A stretch of DNA of 12,277 bases from CFX5 sp964568485 (GTDB lineage Bacteria > Chloroflexota > Anaerolineae > Caldilineales > Caldilineaceae), in contig CAZMRA010000151.1 of assembly GCA_964568485.1 (NCBI GenBank), positions 1 through 12,277 on the forward strand, written 5' to 3'. Each line of letters begins with the position of its first letter. Positions within the stretch are counted from its first letter, which is position 1. The translations under genes and the position numbers were made by a program. Shown here piece after piece: positions 6,253 through 12,277 of this stretch. A model generated the notes under the pieces. It was given only the letters and a program-made list of their open reading frames with translations. It was not told the origin of the DNA and made no database searches.

Positions 6253-6870
6253 ATGAGTATCGAACCAGATCTACCCCACATCGGCGCGGTGATTGCCGCC
6301 GCCGGGCTCAGCCGTCGTATGGGTTCGCCGAAGCAGCTTTTGCCTTGGGGCAACAGCACGGTGATCGCCAGCGTCGTCGAACATCTACAGGAAGCCGGGG
6401 CCAAGCCGATCCTGGTGGTAACCGGGCATCGGCACGACGAGGTGGTCGCTGCGCTCAGCAACACCGCGGCCCAAACGATTTATAACACCGAGTATGCGAC
6501 TGCGGAGATGCTCAGCTCCTATCAAGTAGGACTACGCACCCTGGCCACGAGTGATTGTGCCGGGGTTTTGCTCGCGCTTGGCGATCAGCCGCACATTCCA
6601 GTAGCGACCTTGCGCCAACTAGTCGAGCAAGCCCAAGCCACGCCGGATGCGATTGTGATCCCCAGCTATGCCATGCGTCGCGGCCATCCCTTTTACATGC
6701 CGCGTGCGCTCTGGCCCGAGCTTTTGGCACTGAGTGGTGATGAAACCTTGCGCACTTTGGTCGCTCGTCATCACTTGCGGATTGTTTACGTTACGGTTGA
6801 CTCCGACGCCATCTTGCATGATATGGATACACCCACCGAATTTGCGCAACTCAAGGCAGCGGCGGGTTAA
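6253..6870 (+). CDS. mocA: MocA/MobA-like molybdenum cofactor nucleotidyltransferase
   Basis: The 205-residue protein is a GT-A-fold nucleotidyltransferase of the MobA-like type. Its N-terminus carries the nucleotide-binding signature (AAAGLSRRMGSPKQLLPW, about 15-32). It also shows the metal-binding ALGDQPHI (108-115), the substrate loop RRGHPFYMP (142-150) and the closing DMDTPTEF (190-197). AAG rather than AGG in the first motif, and LLPW, point to MocA (CTP:molybdopterin cytidylyltransferase) rather than MobA. The XdhC genes next to it agree, because MocA makes the cytosine dinucleotide form used by xanthine and CO dehydrogenase-type enzymes. The start follows from the -10 box seven bases upstream and implies a leaderless mRNA. 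In-frame upstream starts exist at 6196 (GTG) and 6244 (ATG). A relative acting on another sugar or cofactor nucleotide is possible but less likely. Confidence 0.85.
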   Translation: MSIEPDLPHIGAVIAAAGLSRRMGSPKQLLPWGNSTVIASVVEHLQEAGAKPILVVTGHRHDEVVAALSNTAAQTIYNTEYATAEMLSSYQVGLRTLATSDCAGVLLALGDQPHIPVATLRQLVEQAQATPDAIVIPSYAMRRGHPFYMPRALWPELLALSGDETLRTLVARHHLRIVYVTVDSDAILHDMDTPTEFAQLKAAAG

Positions 6871-6916
6871 TCCACTCATCAGTTGGCGCGCTATCATAAA
6901 TTTTAGGAGGAAATTC

Positions 6917-7246
6917 ATGCCTGCTACCATCTATCATCACCTCAATCACCTGCTGGATCAAGGTTTGAGCGTCGCGGTTGCTACCATCACCGATGTCAAA
7001 GGCTCGGTCCCGCGCGAAGTCGGGGCCAAGATGATCATCCATCCCTACGGGCAACATCTGGGGACCATTGGTGGTGGTTGCGGAGAAGCAGATGTAATCC
7101 GCGCCGGGCTGGATGTGATCCAAGATGGCGAAGCGCGCAACGTGCAGGTTGACCTAACCGAGGCGATCAGCATGGACAGCCTCGGCGTCTGCGGCGGAAT
7201 CATGAATGTCTACATCGAGCGTTGGCAGGCGGATACGGAAGAATGA
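6917..7246 (+). CDS. XdhC/CoxI N-terminal-domain protein (small subunit)
   Basis: A near-perfect ribosome binding site (AGGAGG, 6905-6910) precedes this 109-residue protein. It is essentially a lone XdhC_CoxI domain. VAVATITDVKGSVPREVGAKMII (about 19-41), TIGGGCGEADV (50-60) and the Cys-Gly-Gly motif in GVCGGIMNVYIE (90-101) match the N-terminal half of XdhC. In XdhC this part binds molybdenum cofactor, and the cysteines are implicated in that role. XdhC holds and protects the cofactor, helps its sulfuration and delivers it to xanthine dehydrogenase-like enzymes. The gene lies 46 bases after mocA and overlaps the next gene by ATGA, so the two products are probably made in step and form a complex. 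An upstream extension of the frame to 6734 only overlaps mocA and is not used. Confidence 0.87.
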   Translation: MPATIYHHLNHLLDQGLSVAVATITDVKGSVPREVGAKMIIHPYGQHLGTIGGGCGEADVIRAGLDVIQDGEARNVQVDLTEAISMDSLGVCGGIMNVYIERWQADTEE

Positions 7247-8115
7247 AACGCGCGGTCCTACAAGCGATTCTCGAATCAATAGAAACGCGCGAATCGGTCG
7301 CGCTGCTCAGTGTTACCAGCGCGACCGGTGCCTGGACCTCCCAGATCGGTCGTCACTGGGCGCTTTGGCTGGATCCAGAACGTGCGCCGGTGGGCGATCT
7401 CGAATTAGGGGAATTGACCGAGCAAGTACTAAACGATGCTCGCCAAGCCTTGTTGGATCGGGCCCATCGTCACTATGACTATACGACCCCAACCGGAACA
7501 TTCAAGGTAATGGTTGAGGTACAGGCGCAGCCACCCCACCTGATCATCGTTGGGGCTGGTCATATTGCTGTACCGCTGGCTGCCATCGCCAAGATCTCGG
7601 ATTTTGAAGTTACAGTGCTCGACGACCGTCCCCAATATGCGCAGCGAGCACGTTTCCCCACTGCCGACCGGGTGATCGCTGGTCCATTCCGGGCAGAACT
7701 CCAAGCATTGCGCGGGGGACGCCCAACGTTTGACAACCATACCTATGTTGTTCTAGTCACCCGAGGCCATCAATATGATATCGAGGCACTGCTCGAAGTG
7801 CTGGATGACCCGGTGGCCTACATCGGTATGATCGGCAGCCAACGGCGGATTCGCGCGGTTTTTGAGTTACTCGAACGCGAACAAGGCATCCCCGCAGCGA
7901 AGTTTGATCGTGTCTACGCACCGATTGGCATCGATATCGGCGCCCGTACACCTGCCGAAATTGGCGTTTGCATCATGGCCGAGATCATCAATGTCATGCG
8001 CAATGGGCCGGCACCATCCCTGAGCGCTCAGATACGCGCCGAGCGCCTCGAACGCCGCGAACGCGCCCGGCAACGCGGGGAACAGCGCATTTCAGAGCAA
8101 GCAACGCAAAGGTAA
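7243..8115 (+). CDS. xdhC: XdhC-family protein with Rossmann domain
   Basis: Residues about 97-250 of this 290-residue protein form the XdhC C-terminal Rossmann domain. Visible elements are the dinucleotide-type loop IIVGAGHIAVPLA (101-113), the acidic strand end VLDDRP (125-130), VTRGHQYD (172-179), YIGMIGSQRRI (193-203) and the family hallmark APIGIDIGARTPAEIGVCIMAEI (226-248). Residues 1-80 look like a worn XdhC_CoxI domain (VALLSVTSATGAWTSQIG, about 19-36) that lacks both the GGGC and CGG cysteine motifs of the small protein upstream. The last 30 residues are a basic Arg-rich tail. The ATG at 7243 overlaps the stop of the upstream gene (ATGA), implying translational coupling. An in-frame TTG at 7222 adds only seven residues. 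Together the two proteins would equal one complete XdhC with a duplicated N-domain. Confidence 0.9.
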   Translation: MKRAVLQAILESIETRESVALLSVTSATGAWTSQIGRHWALWLDPERAPVGDLELGELTEQVLNDARQALLDRAHRHYDYTTPTGTFKVMVEVQAQPPHLIIVGAGHIAVPLAAIAKISDFEVTVLDDRPQYAQRARFPTADRVIAGPFRAELQALRGGRPTFDNHTYVVLVTRGHQYDIEALLEVLDDPVAYIGMIGSQRRIRAVFELLEREQGIPAAKFDRVYAPIGIDIGARTPAEIGVCIMAEIINVMRNGPAPSLSAQIRAERLERRERARQRGEQRISEQATQR

Positions 8116-8131
8116 TCACCTGACTCAGTAA

Positions 8132-8170
8132 GCAAGGGCATTCGCCTGCGTGCGGGCTATGCCCTTGCCT
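8132..8170 (+). terminator. probable terminator after xdhC
   Basis: GCAAGGGCAT (8132-8141) pairs perfectly over 10 bp with ATGCCCTTGC (8159-8168). A shorter inner pairing is possible in the 17-base loop. It starts 17 bases after the xdhC stop. Only a weak T stretch (CTTAACT) follows, so termination may be partial or factor-assisted. Confidence 0.55.
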
Positions 8171-8552
8171 TAACTCACCACAAATCTGCCTGATTGCGAA
8201 CCGCTCCCCTCCATTTCGGTGGTAGGGACGCCTTATCCGGCCTCCGCTTACAGCACTGGTAAAGCTTCTATCATATCACTAGCTTGCTGCCGAATCCGCC
8301 GTCAGATTTTCAGATAAAAACCAAGTAGGTTACACTACAGTTAAATCCAACACCTTTCGATTTGCCGTCCACCTACCTGCGCGGCGATCACAAAGCTCTC
8401 GTTGAACCAAACACCTACCATTGGACAATGAGTCAAACTCAACTCTATCTGTCCGCTATTACCAATCACTTGTGCCACAGCTGAGCCAGGGCAATCCTAT
8501 TGGCTGGCTGAACTGTTGTCATCATGTTAGAGCAATGAAGGGAGCAACTAAG
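8171..8552. other. gene-free region upstream of the membrane-fusion protein
   Basis: About 380 bases lack a supportable gene. The frame of the downstream gene stays open back to a TTG at 8421, but the peptide there is unlike a secreted protein's start, and a good ribosome binding site favours 8553. A weak promoter candidate is TTTTCA (8307-8312), 18 bases, TACACT (8331-8336). A second is TTGAAC (8402-8407), 16 bases, GACAAT (8424-8429). I saw no tRNA, terminal inverted repeat or remnant of a known gene. Confidence 0.45.
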
Positions 8553-9980
8553 ATGAAACGTGCGTTACGCTGGAGTATGTCGGCCTTGATGTTGGCTCTT
8601 GTCGCCGCCGCTAGTTTCTTTTTCTGGCACGCTACGGCGCAACTTGATGCGCTGGCAAGCCCAACGGTCAACACGCTCAGCAGCACGCTGCAAACTGTCC
8701 CCCCTGCCACCCCGGTTAGCGCGGTCGGTAGCATTGAGTTGGTCAGCAAGCGGCAGATCGTCCTCTTGACCAACGGTACAGTCGCCGAAGTAGCTGTAGA
8801 AGTAGGAGATAGCGTCTCAGCAGGGGATCTGCTGATCGCACTCGACACACAACATCTCGAGTGGGCCGTGGAACAAGCCGACCTCGCCTTAGAGCAAGCA
8901 CAATTGGCACTCGAACAGGCATCTGAGTCGATCGAGCCGAGTGATATTGCCTTGGCCGAAGCAAAGCTCCTTTCTGCCCAAGAGCAATTGGCGCTGGTCG
9001 AAGCTGGCCCCACTAAAGAACAGCTCGATGCGGCTCGCGCAAATGCCGCAGCAGCTTGGGCAACCTATAATGAGCTTCAAGCTGGCCCCTCTCCCGAAGA
9101 ATTGACCCAGGCCAGTGCTTCCCTCAAACAAGCTGAGATCGATCTGCAACAAGCACAACGTGAATATGACCGCATCGCTTGGCAGCCGGATGCCGGTGCC
9201 TCCAGCCAGGGTGCCGCCTTGCAACGGGCCAGCATCGTCTATGAAGCTGCCAAAGCAGCCTATGATCAATTAGTAAAGCCTGCTCGGACCTCTGCCTTGC
9301 AAGGGGCAGTAGCTGCGGCCCATCAAGCCCAAAACACCCTCAATGAATTGCTCAAGAAGCCCACGCCTGCCGAATTAGCCGCCGCCCAAGCCGCGGTTGC
9401 TGAAGCGGAAGCCGAACTGGCCAAGCTGAAAAAAGGCAACGAAGCCGCAGCCATCCGCAACGCCGAATTGAATGTGCAATCTGCGCAAATTGCCTTGGAA
9501 CAAGCCAAGCTTAATCTGAGCAATGCCCGTGTCGTCTCTCCAGTGGATGGGGTTGTGCTCGAAGTGAATGTGGAAGTGGGCCAACAAGGTAGCAACGGGA
9601 CCGTTGTTGCTACAGTAGCAGATGTCAGCCGTTTGCGCGCGATCGTCAATGTTGAGCAAATTGATATCGGCCAAATCCAAATCGGCCAAGCCGCTGAAGT
9701 TTCGGTCTATGGGTTGCCAGATGTGGTATATCATGGGGTCGTTGAAAAAATTGCACCCCAAGGCAACACAGCGACTGGCTCGATCGCCTTCCCGGTGGTC
9801 ATCCGCTTGACCGATGATTCAGTAGCCGATCTCAAACCAGGGATGAGCGCGACCGCCTCTTTTGTTGCAGGTGAACCGGTGGAAGAATCCGAGGAAGCGG
9901 CAGCAGATGAAGCTAGCGACGATGCTGCTGAGGACGAGGAAACGGCAGACGGCGAAACAGTAGATGACGAAACAGAGTGA
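8553..9980 (+). CDS. HlyD/RND-type membrane-fusion (periplasmic adaptor) protein
   Basis: The 475-residue protein starts at an ATG eight bases behind AAGGGAG; an in-frame ATG at 8535 overlaps that box. Residues 8-25 are a membrane anchor or signal. Residues about 60-98 and 328-360 are the two halves of a lipoyl-type hairpin (GTVAEVAVEVGDSVSAGDLL and VSPVDGVVLEVNVEVGQQGS). Between them lies a long Ala/Glu/Gln-rich coiled coil (about 100-327), broken at a repeated helix-start pattern: AGPTKEQL, AGPSPEEL and KKPTPAEL. Residues about 361-440 are the beta-barrel part, ending in LKPGMSATASF. The last ~35 residues form an acidic tail rich in Glu, Asp and Ala. Such proteins join an inner-membrane pump to an outer partner, but no ABC or RND pump gene is present. 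Instead it overlaps the SH3/PD40 gene by GTGA. Confidence 0.88.
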   Translation: MKRALRWSMSALMLALVAAASFFFWHATAQLDALASPTVNTLSSTLQTVPPATPVSAVGSIELVSKRQIVLLTNGTVAEVAVEVGDSVSAGDLLIALDTQHLEWAVEQADLALEQAQLALEQASESIEPSDIALAEAKLLSAQEQLALVEAGPTKEQLDAARANAAAAWATYNELQAGPSPEELTQASASLKQAEIDLQQAQREYDRIAWQPDAGASSQGAALQRASIVYEAAKAAYDQLVKPARTSALQGAVAAAHQAQNTLNELLKKPTPAELAAAQAAVAEAEAELAKLKKGNEAAAIRNAELNVQSAQIALEQAKLNLSNARVVSPVDGVVLEVNVEVGQQGSNGTVVATVADVSRLRAIVNVEQIDIGQIQIGQAAEVSVYGLPDVVYHGVVEKIAPQGNTATGSIAFPVVIRLTDDSVADLKPGMSATASFVAGEPVEESEEAAADEASDDAAEDEETADGETVDDETE

Positions 9981-11776
9981 ATAAACGACCGATGAGTAGA
10001 TTTATGCTGAAAATACGCTCGCTAATCCCGAGTGGCTTGTTGATCATCTGCGTGGTACTTGCGAGCTTCTCGTGGTCGCCTTTGCCCAGCCAAGCGCAAA
10101 GCGCTGAGTCCACTGCCCCTTCGTTAAGTCTGGTCGCGCGTGGCACTGGTGCTACGCTCTTGAATGCTACGGATGGCACGGCAGTCATCTCGGTAGGCCC
10201 AGGCACACGCTTGACCGCAACAGAACGAAGCACCGATGGCGCTTGGTTTCTGGTCACCACCAGCACTGGCGAACAAGGCTGGGTAGCTAGTAGTAATGTT
10301 TTGGCCTTTAATGTCGACGTGCTGCCTACACGGCAAATCCGCATTACCTCCGTAGCGACGCCGGAACCCACGCAGGCTACGGCAGAGGCCGAACCGGTTG
10401 AGGATGAACCAGCAGCGGATGAGGATGCTGAACCAGCCGAGGCACAGTCCGACGACGCCGCCGCCCCGGCAACACCAGTCAGCCAAAGCCAATCGGTGAC
10501 CAATACGCTCGTCGTGACTGTAACCACTACCACTGGCAACTTAAATGTGCGGAGTGGCCCTGGCACAGGCTATGGCATCATTGGCAAGGCTAGAAATGGG
10601 CAGGCGCTTACGGCGCAAGGGCGCAATGCCAACAGCAGCTGGCTGCAAGTTCAACTGCCCAACAGCGCTACACTCGGGTGGGTATCCGCCAGCTATGTCA
10701 ACGCAGGCGGCTCTGCCGAAGGGTTAGCGGTCGTGACTGTACCGCAACAGCCAGCAGCACCACCGCCGACTGCGCCCACAGCGAACGCACCATCTGAATC
10801 CGCAGCACCCGCTGATCCAGCCCCGACAGTCGCCCCCAGCAACCCGCAATCCACCGGCCCGACCGGTCTGAGCGGCAAATTGGTGGTGCACACTGGAGAT
10901 GGTGGTCTCTTCTATATCTATCATTTGGCCACAGGCGAATTGCGCCCCTTGACCCACGGGTTTGACCCAGCCATCAGCCCCGATGGCCAATGGGTGGCCT
11001 TTACTCGGGGTGGTGGCGACCATGGCCTTTATGTGATCAATGTCGATGGCAGCGGCGAGCGCCGTGTCTTTGGCGAGCGGGAAGGCTTCTGGTCACCCAA
11101 ATGGAGCCCGGATGGTCAGCGCATTGTCTTTGTGCGCTGGGATATCAGCGTGAAATGCAAAGATTATAGTTCGCGCATGCGCCGCTACAACTGCCAGAGC
11201 GATAAACCCGGCGACGGCGATCTGCCCTATATGATGGAAGTGCGGCCACGGTTGGCCAGTGTGGATCTCAACGGCGAAAATTATCTTGATCTCGCCACTT
11301 TAGATACCGCCAGTGCACCTGATTGGAATGAAGCCGGCGTCGTCTATGCCTCCGATGGTGGCATCCAGATTACGACGCTCACCAGCCAAGAGCCCAGCCA
11401 ACTGGTCCACTTTGATGTTTACCAGCAATACTATCATGATCCGGATTGGCAGCCCGGCGGCGGACGGATTGTATTGCAGCAACGACGGCCCAGCCACTGG
11501 GAGATCTTTGCGGTCAACCCAGACGGCTCAGATTATGGCCCATTGACTCGTCCGGCCACTGTTTTGGTGGATTCGCTGCCCAGCAATGTGGCACCCGCCT
11601 GGAGCCCCGATGGCCGCCATATTGTCTTCTTGAGCAACCGCACTGAGCAGAATTCGGCCGGGGACTGGCGAGTTTGGGTGATGGATGCGGATGGTAGCAA
11701 TCAGCGCCCGCTCCCGATCGACCTGCCAATTTCGTACAACTTTGTCGAAGAGCAGATGCTGGATTGGGGTCGCTAA
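9977..11776 (+). CDS. secreted SH3-SH3-PD40 (TolB-like propeller) protein
   Basis: From the GTG at 9977 the product has 599 residues. A signal peptide (about 11-42, cleavage near SQAQ/SAES) leads to a first SH3-like domain (about 50-118), then an acidic Pro/Ala/Glu linker (127-165). A clear bacterial SH3 domain follows (about 178-242, NLNVRSGPGTGYGIIG ... LGWVSASYV). A second Pro/Ala-rich linker precedes PD40/TolB-type blades at about 330-345, 373-388, 447-460, 488-502 and 539-553; SPDG is visible in three of them. Bacterial SH3 domains bind wall peptides and PD40 propellers bind proteins, so an extracellular wall-associated binding role is likely. No catalytic motif is evident. The GTG overlaps the stop of the adaptor gene (GTGA). 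ATGs at 9992 and 10004 would give a more usual signal peptide, and none of the three has a strong ribosome binding site. Confidence 0.88.
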   Translation: MNKRPMSRFMLKIRSLIPSGLLIICVVLASFSWSPLPSQAQSAESTAPSLSLVARGTGATLLNATDGTAVISVGPGTRLTATERSTDGAWFLVTTSTGEQGWVASSNVLAFNVDVLPTRQIRITSVATPEPTQATAEAEPVEDEPAADEDAEPAEAQSDDAAAPATPVSQSQSVTNTLVVTVTTTTGNLNVRSGPGTGYGIIGKARNGQALTAQGRNANSSWLQVQLPNSATLGWVSASYVNAGGSAEGLAVVTVPQQPAAPPPTAPTANAPSESAAPADPAPTVAPSNPQSTGPTGLSGKLVVHTGDGGLFYIYHLATGELRPLTHGFDPAISPDGQWVAFTRGGGDHGLYVINVDGSGERRVFGEREGFWSPKWSPDGQRIVFVRWDISVKCKDYSSRMRRYNCQSDKPGDGDLPYMMEVRPRLASVDLNGENYLDLATLDTASAPDWNEAGVVYASDGGIQITTLTSQEPSQLVHFDVYQQYYHDPDWQPGGGRIVLQQRRPSHWEIFAVNPDGSDYGPLTRPATVLVDSLPSNVAPAWSPDGRHIVFLSNRTEQNSAGDWRVWVMDADGSNQRPLPIDLPISYNFVEEQMLDWGR

Positions 11777-11808
11777 TCCGCACTTCTACAACCTAAGTGA
11801 ATGAGTGT

Positions 11809-11844
11809 AAGCCCCGTAACAGCGCTGTCTGTTGCGGGGCTTTT
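11809..11844 (+). terminator. strong intrinsic terminator
   Basis: AAGCCCCG (11809-11816) pairs with CGGGGCTT (11835-11842). The stem continues inward through one G-T wobble and AAC/GTT, for 12 pairs around a ten-base loop. TTTT covers 11841-11844. It ends the adaptor / SH3-PD40 unit. Confidence 0.9.
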
Positions 11845-11887
11845 AATTGGGGGAACAACGCTCAGTGCTGGACCGTTGAAGGTACGT

Positions 11888-12277
11888 ATGGAAAGCGCAC
11901 AAAATTCGCCACTATTCGAGACAAAAAAACCTTTCTGGCGCTGGGCCGCGCTCAGCTTCCTCGCGCTGTTGCTCGCTGGTGGGGTAGCGCTCTATTGGTG
12001 GCTCTTTGGCGATATCCCCCCCCTGCATACAATCGAAACCCGCATGGTCCTGCCGACCACCCAGATTCTGGATCGCAACGGCCAATTATTATACGAAATT
12101 ATCGATCCCAATGCCGGCAAGCAGATCAATCTGTCATTAGATAGCTTGCCGCAGACCTGTATCCAGGCGACCATTGCTACCGAAGATAGCCGCTTTTATC
12201 AGCACCCTGGGGTGGATCCAATTGCCATTGTGCGGGCCACTTGGCAAAACATGCAGGCGGGTGGGGATATTGTGAGT
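11888..12277 (+). CDS. class A penicillin-binding protein, N-terminal part (cut by window edge)
   Basis: The first 130 residues are present and the frame runs off the right edge. A GAAGG box lies five bases before the ATG. A short cytoplasmic segment is followed by one membrane anchor (about 17-40). Residues about 55-70 (TTQILDRNGQLLYE) are the usual lead-in to the GT51 domain. ATEDSRFYQHPGVDP (97-111) is the glycosyltransferase signature EDxxFxxHxG, with E99 as the catalytic base. The enzyme polymerises lipid II into glycan strands outside the membrane. Class A members also carry a transpeptidase domain, which would lie beyond the window; a monofunctional GT51 cannot be excluded. The gene starts 43 bases after a strong terminator, so it should have its own promoter, which I could not locate in that short gap. 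Confidence 0.92.
   Translation, partial: MESAQNSPLFETKKPFWRWAALSFLALLLAGGVALYWWLFGDIPPLHTIETRMVLPTTQILDRNGQLLYEIIDPNAGKQINLSLDSLPQTCIQATIATEDSRFYQHPGVDPIAIVRATWQNMQAGGDIVS

Noticed and set aside
740..8420. Repeated CACCTACC words (near 750, 8374 and 8412) as a repeat family
   Set aside because: The shared word is only eight bases long, spacing and flanks differ, and no array or terminal repeat is seen, so this is not evidence for a CRISPR or mobile element.
8421..8552. TTG start for the adaptor gene
   Set aside because: It would put 44 unrelated residues before the membrane signal, whereas the ATG at 8553 has a well-spaced AAGGGAG.
8522..9013. 163-codon open frame on the - strand
   Set aside because: It is antisense to the well-supported adaptor gene, and its Ser/Ala/Cys-rich product matches no family.
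9913..10566. 217-codon open frame on the - strand
   Set aside because: It lies opposite the end of the adaptor gene and the start of the SH3/PD40 gene, which have clear domains. Its Ser/Ala/Val-rich translation is the expected mirror of biased codon use.
11797..12144. 115-codon open frame on the + strand
   Set aside because: It runs through the terminator at 11809-11844 and overlaps, in another frame, the GT51 gene with its clear catalytic motif.

Overview
The window looks like a stretch of chromosome from a filamentous member of the Chloroflexota, in the Herpetosiphon/Chloroflexus neighbourhood. This is an inference from content, not a database match. The grounds are moderate to high G+C, proteins rich in Ala and Gln, secreted proteins joining SH3-like and TolB-type PD40 repeats, a split XdhC pair beside a MocA-like transferase, and a long coiled-coil membrane-fusion protein with no transporter gene next to it. 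All confident genes lie on the + strand and are grouped into short transcription units separated by recognisable intrinsic terminators.

Left part (1-2174): the first ~550 bases are AT-richer and hold only a doubtful reading frame, which is interrupted by a very good intrinsic terminator (380-424). Next comes a promoter whose -35/-10 spacer contains a 13-bp dyad. A near-identical dyad lies 69 bp upstream in inverted orientation. This promoter would drive a TetR-family regulator (845-1411) and an overlapping class I SAM-dependent methyltransferase (1404-2174), which fits an autoregulated two-gene operon.

Envelope block (2368-6010): a secreted and membrane-threaded M23 peptidase carries a C-terminal region with a GH18-like DGxxxDxE motif. 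It is followed by a two-TM LysM protein and by a cytoplasmic protein of unknown function. The last two are 41 bp apart and end at a strong terminator (6089-6120).

Molybdenum cofactor block (6253-8115): a MocA-like nucleotidyltransferase appears to be leaderless, with TGcTATAAT ending 7 nt before the ATG. It is followed by an XdhC N-terminal-domain protein and an ATGA-overlapping XdhC Rossmann-domain protein. Together they would load, protect or sulfurate the cofactor for a xanthine/CO-dehydrogenase-type enzyme, but no such enzyme is encoded in this window.

Right part (8171-12277): about 380 bases without a gene are followed by an HlyD/RND-type membrane-fusion protein. That gene overlaps, by GTGA, a secreted SH3-SH3-PD40 propeller protein. 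A strong terminator follows, and then the start of a class A penicillin-binding protein (GT51) cut off by the window edge. Peptidoglycan binding, cutting and synthesis recur across the window (M23, LysM, SH3, GT51), so much of it appears to serve the cell envelope. I found no CRISPR array, rRNA, tRNA, transposase or phage gene.
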